Shown here in pieces: positions 6,408 to 10,534 of a stretch of DNA of 10,534 bases. Every line of letters begins with the position of its first letter. The first letter of the stretch is position 1. The notes beneath the pieces are model-generated. The model had not been told where the DNA came from, did not search any database, and saw nothing but the letters and a program-made list of their open reading frames with translations. The translations under genes and the position numbers were made by a program. The stretch is from Oscillospiraceae bacterium UBA6370 (GTDB lineage: Bacteria; Bacillota; Clostridia; Oscillospirales; Oscillospiraceae). Where the stretch lies: assembly GCA_002437735.1 (NCBI GenBank), contig DJRC01000045.1, forward strand, positions 17,692-28,225, given 5' to 3'.

Positions 6408-6576
6408 AATGACACCGTCCGCATCGAACTCGTTCAGCAGCTCTACAGAATGTGTGGAAATAATGATCTGGTTTTCGTTGGAAAGCTGATGCACAATCTC
6501 AGAGAAAACCGTGATTGCATAGGGGCGGGCAAAGCCCGGGCCCATCAACGATGATGGTAGTCGGCTGCAACCTCAT
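6408..6576 (-). pseudogene. AAA-family ATPase fragment (AAA_21/RecF-like), frameshifted
   Basis: Two adjoining frames give LQPTTIIVDGPGL and then PYAITVFSEIVHQLSNENQIIISTHSVELLNEFDADGVI. Intact members of this ATPase group read roughly IIIDEPELGLHPYAI for Walker B and IIISTQSVELLN for the switch histidine region. Here the Walker B glutamate has become glycine, and seven bases stand where nine are expected between the Leu codon and the Pro-Tyr codons, a net loss of two bases at about 6525-6540. Only some 57 codons remain: the Walker A end and the extreme C-terminus are missing. These ATPases often occur with defence or mobile-element genes, but no partner is visible. It is clearly non-functional; the family call is moderately sure. 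Confidence 0.65.
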
Positions 6577-6739
6577 CGCAGTTCGGCTTGAAGAAGTTTT
6601 TTAACCGATGAAGGAATATAAGCGGTATTTTATTATTGGAAATGTTACGCTCCTGCTTGACTCTGGCGCCTTTAGCTTTGGCGTTTACCTCATGAGAGGC
6701 CCGAAGTGGCAATTCCCAATTAGAGATTGCAGGGCAATA
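6577..6739. other. Unassigned spacer within the debris region
   Basis: No recognisable gene. The plus strand carries a 45-codon frame (6608-6745, MKEYKRYFIIGNVTLLLDSG) with no ribosome binding site, and the minus strand an open frame with no family resemblance. I treat both as chance or as unrecognisable remnants. Confidence 0.4.
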
Positions 6740-6788
6740 GGATAAATAAAAGAAAGTGACCACAAAGTGCAAGGCTCTGTGGTCACTT
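6740..6788 (-). terminator. Terminator of the NTF2-like pseudogene
   Basis: An 11-bp perfect inverted repeat, AAGTGACCACA (6754-6764) and TGTGGTCACTT (6778-6788), with a 13-base loop. On the minus strand the stem is followed by TCTTTTATTTATCC. Its position downstream of the NTF2-like remnant fits. Confidence 0.72.
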
Positions 6789-6807
6789 CTTTGCTCCGCA
6801 AACCGGG

Positions 6808-7116
6808 CAACAGATAATCCGTAAAGTCGATGCGGCCGCCCCGCCCCTCTTCGAGCACGCGGACAACGGCAAGGTTTTCTTCCACGTCCACGACATCGAT
6901 GCGGGACTTGAAATTGGGATCGCCGTCGGCTGTGTCAACATTGTGGTAGAATTGTTCAATGGAGCCATGCTCCAGAACGCCGTCCAGAAAGCCGAACAGG
7001 ACCGCATCCTCGGTAAAGAGTTCCTTTGCATAAGCGCTATTGCCTTCTGTAACGCTCTTGATAAACTTCTTTGCAGCTTCCTCTACAGCCTAATATTCTT
7101 TAATTTCGCTTTTCAT
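6808..7116 (-). pseudogene. NTF2-like/lumazine-binding domain protein, nonsense-mutated and truncated
   Basis: From ATG 7116 the frame is MKSEIKEY, then TAG (7090-7092), then AVEEAAKKFIKSVTEGNSAY and on through LFTEDAVLFGFLDG, LEHGSIEQFYHNVD and VVRVLEEGRGGRIDFTDYLL. This resembles the small (~120-130 aa) NTF2-like proteins of the Lumazine_bd_2/SnoaL type, which form a cone-shaped fold that binds small ligands. A one-base change (AAG to TAG) would explain the stop. After DYLL (about 6808) the expected C-terminal strands are replaced by an unrelated tail that runs into the terminator, so the 3' end is lost as well. The first fifteen codons have no obvious ribosome binding site beyond the A-rich leader. 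Confidence 0.65.
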
Positions 7117-7300
7117 CGTTTTATTTTCTTTCGGTTTAAATTTATAACAAAGCGGTGGGCTTCATTATTTTTAAATATTGTTGGCAATTTCATGGCCATT
7201 CCAAATCGCACGCAAATTTGGCAACGCACTTGTTTCCACTCAGACTCTCCGAAACTGGCGGGGAAGCGGTGCCGCAATTTCGCATGGCTGCGCCTATCTA
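7117..7300. other. AT-rich gap, junction between unrelated fragments
   Basis: No convincing gene. The half next to the NTF2-like remnant is AT-rich and is probably its former promoter region. The plus-strand frame that later encodes gamma-glutamyltranspeptidase sequence is open here from 7178, but its residues before about 7301 do not resemble that enzyme. A breakpoint probably lies between about 7200 and 7300. Confidence 0.4.
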
Positions 7301-7465
7301 AGCGACGCGAATGCGATTCGCCCTGGAGCAACTCCTCTGTCAAGCATGAGTCCTGCGATCGTAATGAAGGATTGCAAGCCCTACCTTGCCGTGGGTGCTG
7401 TCGGCGGCCCTCGTATCATCAGCAGTACACTGCAAATGTTCCTCAATGTGGTCGACAACGGCATG
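7301..7465 (+). pseudogene. Gamma-glutamyltranspeptidase small-subunit fragment
   Basis: About 55 codons reading SDANAIRPGATPLSSMSPAI, then VMKDCKPYLAVGAVGGPRII, then SSTLQMFLNVVDNGM. This matches the small-subunit region of gamma-glutamyltranspeptidases around the conserved P-L-S-S-M-S-P and G-G-P-R-I-I motifs. The catalytic Thr, the large subunit and the C-terminus are absent. The frame continues without a stop into flavin reductase sequence, so this is a rearrangement scar rather than a gene. Confidence 0.82.
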
Positions 7466-7951
7466 ATGATGGATATGGCGTGGGGCGGTATTTGCGCGGA
7501 AAACATGGTTTCGCTCAATCTCGAGGAGGATCATAAGACCACCGAGAACATCAAAAAACGCGGCGCATTCACGCTGAGCATTGCGGACATCCCCCATATT
7601 GAAGCTGCCGATTTCTTTGGCATTGCCAGCGGCTGCAAAATGCCGGACAAGTTCGAACGCAGTGGCCTGGCTGCAGTGAAAAGCGAAAAGGTAGATGCAC
7701 CCATTGTGCAGGAATTCCCGCTGACGCTGGAGTGCAAGGCCGTCGAAAACAAGATGGAGATCTACGGCCGCCATATCATCGGTGAAATCGTGGGCGTTCT
7801 GGCAGATGAGTCTGTGCCGGACGAAAACGGCAAGGTTGATGCCGCGAAGCTGAACGCTTTTGGATTTGATCAGTTCCGCAACGGATACTACGCCGGCGGC
7901 GAAAAGGTTGGTCAAGTGTGGCACATTGGCGCACCGCTGATGAAAAAGTAA
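7463..7951 (+). pseudogene. Flavin reductase (flavoredoxin-like), N-terminus missing, fused to GGT fragment
   Basis: From MAWGGICAENMVSLNLEE (ATG 7475) to the end the sequence follows flavoredoxin-type flavin reductases: KTTENIKKRGAFTLSIAD, the ADFFGIASG block, DAPIVQEFPLTLECKAVE, and the tail FDQFRNGYYAGGEKVGQVW. These FMN-binding split-barrel proteins are normally about 185-190 aa. Here some 25-30 N-terminal residues, including the first barrel strands, are replaced by gamma-glutamyltranspeptidase sequence. No ribosome binding site precedes ATG 7463, 7466, 7469 or 7475. The remaining 160 codons are undamaged, which points to a recent event or to continued use of the truncated or chimeric product. 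I favour a recent pseudogene. Confidence 0.8.
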
Positions 7952-7967
7952 AATACAGCTATATGTC

Positions 7968-8006
7968 AACTGCCCGGAAGCGCAAATGCTGCGTTTCCGG
8001 GCAGTT
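7968..8006. terminator. Long bidirectional hairpin between flavin reductase and LysR genes
   Basis: AACTGCCCGGAA (7968-7979) pairs with TTCCGGGCAGTT (7995-8006). The stem extends inward through GCGCA/TGCGT with one G-U pair, giving about 17 bp around a 5-base loop. It lies 16 bases past the flavin reductase stop and 37 bases past the LysR stop, so it serves convergent genes. T-runs are modest on both sides. Confidence 0.75.
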
Positions 8007-8043
8007 AGTCTATTCATAATGCCTTACCATATCATTAGCCGCT

Positions 8044-9000
8044 TCATTTTCGCTCCGGAATGACGCGGCGTTCCTCTATGAAGTCGGCAAGCATTTGCTG
8101 GATGCGTGTCGGCTTTTTCTTCGAATGCGTGAGATAAATGCTCCGAATGGCCAGAGGGTCATCGAGCTGATAAAACCGCACGCGGTCAGTCGGCGTAACA
8201 TATTCGGGAATGGTCGAACGGAGAAAGGAAATCCCACTGCCTTCGCATACGAGATAATACGCCGTCATCATCTGCGAGACATAAAGTGAGATGTGCGGTG
8301 TAAAGGCCGCATTTTTGCAGATAGCCATGCTGCGCTCATAGATGTCGTTCCCGCGACCCAGCATGATGAAATTCTCCTGCGCGAAGGCCGACAGCGGTAC
8401 GCAGGGCTTTGGCGCCCCCGTTTTGTTTCGATTTAGGAACTCCTCAAAGGTATAGCTGTAATCCGATAGTGCCGCATTGATCGCGCGGCCTGTGGGGACA
8501 GCAAGGATGACCTCCTCTGTACACCACTCCTCTGAGGAAAAGTCTGCCGGGTCAGCGCGTTCCGCCTCCAGCACAAAGTCAAGTCTGCCATCACGAAGCT
8601 GCTCAAAAAGCGACGAGGTGACGCCTTCCTCAAAGGACAGCGCAATGTTTGGATACATCTGGCAAAATTCCTCCAGCATGGAGGGGAGCACATAGGTGCA
8701 GAAGAACATTGAGCTGCCGATCCGCAGATGCGCGGTCGATGCGGCAGAAAGCTCGGAAAAATGCTCCTTGATTTCCTCCTGCACGGCAAGGATCCGCTCG
8801 ATCTGCCGAATGTAGTATTCTCCTTCCTCCGTCAGCGAGATGGGCGAGGTGCTGCGGTCAAAGATCTGCGCGCCTAATTCCTGCTCTGTTTTTTTGACCG
8901 CCGCGCTCAACCATGGCTGAGAAACGTAAAGCCGCCGCGCGGCCTTGGAAAAGCTCCGCTCCCGGTACACGGCGTAAACATATTCCATGTGAGAGAGCAT
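8044..9000 (-). CDS. LysR-family transcriptional regulator
   Basis: A 318-aa regulator. The winged helix-turn-helix lies at about residues 4-62, with S18-K-A-A-R-R-L-Y-V-S-Q-P-W-L-S-A-A-V-K-K37 as the recognition region. A linker helix follows at about 62-88, then the two-lobed effector domain (about 90-300) beginning LRIGSSMFFCTYVLPSMLEE. Length is normal for the family. ATG 9000 is chosen because GGAGG lies nine bases upstream; a TTG at 9018 would add six codons that overlap that site. The gene faces away from the aminotransferase-symporter operon and is its probable regulator, with an amino acid or dicarboxylate as the likely effector. Its own promoter overlaps the operon leader, so autoregulation is likely. 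Confidence 0.93.
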   Translation of the reverse strand: MLSHMEYVYAVYRERSFSKAARRLYVSQPWLSAAVKKTEQELGAQIFDRSTSPISLTEEGEYYIRQIERILAVQEEIKEHFSELSAASTAHLRIGSSMFFCTYVLPSMLEEFCQMYPNIALSFEEGVTSSLFEQLRDGRLDFVLEAERADPADFSSEEWCTEEVILAVPTGRAINAALSDYSYTFEEFLNRNKTGAPKPCVPLSAFAQENFIMLGRGNDIYERSMAICKNAAFTPHISLYVSQMMTAYYLVCEGSGISFLRSTIPEYVTPTDRVRFYQLDDPLAIRSIYLTHSKKKPTRIQQMLADFIEERRVIPERK

Positions 9001-9066
9001 ACAAAGATCCTCCGTCAAATTCTACTCTATACTAATTTTCTTATAACCGGTTCATGCTTTGCGTAT

Positions 9067-9095
9067 TTTACAGCGCGCAGCACCGTTGCTATACT
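9067..9095 (+). promoter_or_regulatory. Promoter of the aminotransferase-symporter operon
   Basis: TTTACA (9067-9072), a 17-bp spacer, TATACT (9090-9095), with TGC just before the -10 (extended -10). The start would be near 9102, leaving a leader of about 75 bases. The leader includes the LysR promoter on the opposite strand. Confidence 0.75.
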
Positions 9096-9111
9096 CAAGG
9101 CTGTAAAGGTT

Positions 9112-9133
9112 CTGTACGCGCCGCTTCGTACAG
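9112..9133. promoter_or_regulatory. LysR operator candidate
   Basis: CTGTACG (9112-9118) and CGTACAG (9127-9133) form a perfect interrupted palindrome with an 8-bp centre, in keeping with LysR-type dyad sites. It abuts the -10 box of the LysR promoter and lies about 10-31 bases downstream of the operon start. A protein bound here would block autotranscription and obstruct the operon. As RNA it could also form a leader hairpin. Confidence 0.5.
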
Positions 9134-9160
9134 TATAGCAACAAACAAACCGCTTGTCAA
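9132..9160 (-). promoter_or_regulatory. Promoter of the LysR gene
   Basis: On the minus strand: a consensus TTGACA (9155-9160), a 17-bp spacer, TATACT (9132-9137), preceded by TGC. The start would be near 9125, giving a long leader of about 125 bases. Its first ~24 bases are complementary to the start of the opposing operon transcript. Confidence 0.78.
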
Positions 9161-9176
9161 AGGAGAGTGAGGTACT

Positions 9177-10355
9177 GTGCCTAAGATCGCAGCAAGAATG
9201 GACCGCATGGCCCCATCCGGTATCCGAAAGGTGAATGAGAAGGCGCTGGCCATGGAACGCGCCGGCGAAAAGGTCATTCACTTTGAAATTGGCCGCCCCG
9301 ATTTCGACACACCGGATTACATCAAGAAGGCCGCCATCGAGAGCCTGAACGCCGGAAATGTGTTCTACACTTCCAATTTCGGCACAATGGAGCTGCGCGA
9401 GGAGATCGCCAAAAAGCTAAAGCGCGAGAACAACATCGACTATAAGCCCACCGAGGTGCTCGTCACCGCCGGCCTTTCCGAGGCCGTGTTCGCGGTGCTC
9501 GCGACGATCCTCGACGAGGGCGACGAGCTGCTTGTCCCCGACCCCGTCTGGCTCAACTACATCAACGTTCCCCGCCTGCTCAACGCCGTTCCCGTGACCT
9601 ACGAGCTGCGCGAGGAGAACGGCTATCAGATCGACCTTAAAGAGATTGAAGCCAAAATCACGGACAAGACCCGCGCCATTGTCATCGTCACACCGAATAA
9701 CCCCACTGGCGGCGTGCTATCCGAGGAGACGCTCAAGGGCCTTGCCGACATCGTCCTCCGTCACGACCTAATGGTCATCTCCGACGAGGTGTACGAGCGG
9801 CTCATCTACGACGGTGAAAAGCACATCAGCATTGCGTCTCTCCCCGGCATGAAGGAGCACACCTTCACCATGAACGGAATGTCCAAGGCCTACTCCATGA
9901 CCGGTTGGCGCCTGGGCTACGTCGCTGCACCGGAGGAGTACATCACCGTGCTCAACAAGTTCCACCAGCACAACACCACCTGCGCTGTCTCGTTCGGGCA
10001 GGCCGCCTCCGTTGTGGCGCTGCGCGACGAGGGCGACGAGGTCAACGAGATGGTTAGGGAATACCAGCGCCGCCGCGACTATGCTGTGGACGCCATCAAC
10101 GCCATCGACGGCATTTCCTGCCTCAAGCCCAAGGGCGCGTTCTATATCTTCATCAACTGCAAGAAGCTCGGCATGAGATCCGCCCAGCTCGCCGACTATC
10201 TGCTTGAGAACGCGAAGATCGCGCTTGTCCCCGGCGACGTGTTCGGCCCAGGCGGCGAGGGTTATTTGAGAATGTCTTTTGCCAACAGCTACGAGAATAT
10301 CGTCGAGGGCTGCAAACGGCTCGGCGAGGCCGTCGCCAAGCTGCGGGCCAAGTAA
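9177..10355 (+). CDS. Class I/II pyridoxal-phosphate aminotransferase (AspC/AspB-like)
   Basis: A 392-aa fold-type I transaminase that moves amino groups between an amino acid and a 2-oxo acid in the cytoplasm. All expected residues are seen: N175 in NNPTGG, D203 and Y206 in SDEVYERLIY, the Schiff-base lysine K237 in GMSKAYSMTGWRLGY, and the carboxylate-binding R365 in YLRMSFANS. The substrate cannot be fixed by motif alone. Aspartate/2-oxoglutarate is a fair default, with an aromatic or branched substrate possible. Start is GTG 9177, giving MPKIAARMDRMAPSGIRKV as in relatives; AGGAG lies 11 bases upstream, slightly far. ATG 9198 lacks a binding site. The symporter gene follows after 32 bases. 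A weak non-ATG start and long spacing may limit translation. Confidence 0.93.
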   Translation: MPKIAARMDRMAPSGIRKVNEKALAMERAGEKVIHFEIGRPDFDTPDYIKKAAIESLNAGNVFYTSNFGTMELREEIAKKLKRENNIDYKPTEVLVTAGLSEAVFAVLATILDEGDELLVPDPVWLNYINVPRLLNAVPVTYELREENGYQIDLKEIEAKITDKTRAIVIVTPNNPTGGVLSEETLKGLADIVLRHDLMVISDEVYERLIYDGEKHISIASLPGMKEHTFTMNGMSKAYSMTGWRLGYVAAPEEYITVLNKFHQHNTTCAVSFGQAASVVALRDEGDEVNEMVREYQRRRDYAVDAINAIDGISCLKPKGAFYIFINCKKLGMRSAQLADYLLENAKIALVPGDVFGPGGEGYLRMSFANSYENIVEGCKRLGEAVAKLRAK

Positions 10356-10387
10356 AAATCAACCAAAGACAGGAAAAGGAGAAAATT

Positions 10388-10534
10388 ATGAGCAAAACGA
10401 CCGGAAAGAAACTCAGTCTTGCCGCAAAGACTTTCATCGGCTTTGTACTCGGTATTGTGATCGGCCTCATTTTCAAGGAGAAAGCCAGCATCATCAAGCC
10501 TGTCGGCACCATCTGTTACTATATATTTGCCCCT
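10388..10534 (+). CDS. Dicarboxylate/amino acid:cation symporter (DAACS), N-terminus only
   Basis: The first 49 residues of an integral membrane transporter, cut by the window end; full members are about 400-430 aa. After a basic start (MSKTTGKKLSLAAK) comes the first membrane helix, FIGFVLGIVIGLIF at 16-29, then KEKASIIKPVGTI. This matches the opening of the GltP/DctA/SstT-type sodium- or proton-coupled carriers of glutamate, aspartate or C4-dicarboxylates. AAGGAG lies six bases before ATG 10388. It is co-transcribed with the aminotransferase, so its substrate may be the amino donor or acceptor of that enzyme. The exact substrate cannot be told from this portion. Confidence 0.82.
   Translation, partial: MSKTTGKKLSLAAKTFIGFVLGIVIGLIFKEKASIIKPVGTICYYIFAP

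Noticed and set aside
6608..6745. A 45-codon plus-strand frame starting MKEYKRYFIIGNVTLLLD
   Set aside because: No ribosome binding site and no recognised family, within a region of debris; kept only as a note.
5950..7470. An intact insertion sequence or transposon at the debris site
   Set aside because: No transposase-like protein was recognised, and no terminal inverted repeats with target duplications could be paired around the region. The 6343-6373 hairpin alone is not enough.
7340..8017. A 225-codon minus-strand frame
   Set aside because: Antisense to the GGT/flavin reductase frame, which has clear homology.
9102..9176. A riboswitch in the aminotransferase leader
   Set aside because: The leader is only about 75 bases and its stem is explained by an operator dyad. 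There is no conserved aptamer motif or anti-terminator pair.

Overview
The window is a GC-rich chromosomal segment with Gram-positive style ribosome binding sites, well-spaced sigma-A-type promoters and intrinsic terminators. The gene families (oleate hydratase with a DhaS-like TetR regulator, a YwlG/UPF0340 protein, Pta, a LysM-G5-M23 peptidase, a flavoredoxin-type flavin reductase) suggest an anaerobic gut member of the Clostridia, probably Oscillospiraceae or a relative. This placement is inferred from protein character, not from a marker gene. No rRNA, tRNA, CRISPR array, intact transposase or phage gene was seen.

Layout. (1) 1-1364, minus strand: the 5' third of an oleate hydratase gene, cut by the window edge, preceded by a TetR-family regulator that has its own terminator. 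(2) 1455-2750, plus strand: a two-gene operon, an HD-domain phosphohydrolase followed by a YwlG/UPF0340 protein, closed by a strong terminator. (3) 2768-3887, minus strand: phosphate acetyltransferase, whose last ~36 bases occur again in degenerate form 145 bp downstream. (4) 4138-5949, plus strand: a membrane-anchored LysM-G5-M23 cell-wall peptidase with a clear promoter and a 15-bp palindrome at its start site. (5) 5950-7951: a patch of broken gene fragments on both strands. These are an unidentified ORF split by an amber codon, an AAA ATPase fragment with a destroyed Walker B motif, an NTF2-like gene with an amber codon at position 9, and a ~55-codon gamma-glutamyltranspeptidase piece joined in frame to a flavin reductase that lacks its N-terminus. 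(6) 8044-10534: a LysR regulator divergent from a class I aminotransferase and the start of a dicarboxylate/amino acid:cation symporter.

How the parts work together. The TetR gene probably senses a ligand related to fatty-acid hydration and controls the hydratase next to it. The LysR gene probably controls the aminotransferase-symporter operon, which looks like uptake and transamination of an acidic amino acid or dicarboxylate. The LysR/aminotransferase promoters face each other, and their two -10 regions form an exact 11-bp inverted repeat. The other intact genes are housekeeping: acetyl-phosphate metabolism, nucleotide hydrolysis and cell-wall turnover. I found no convincing new multi-gene system. 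The most unusual part is the scrambled 5950-7951 interval.
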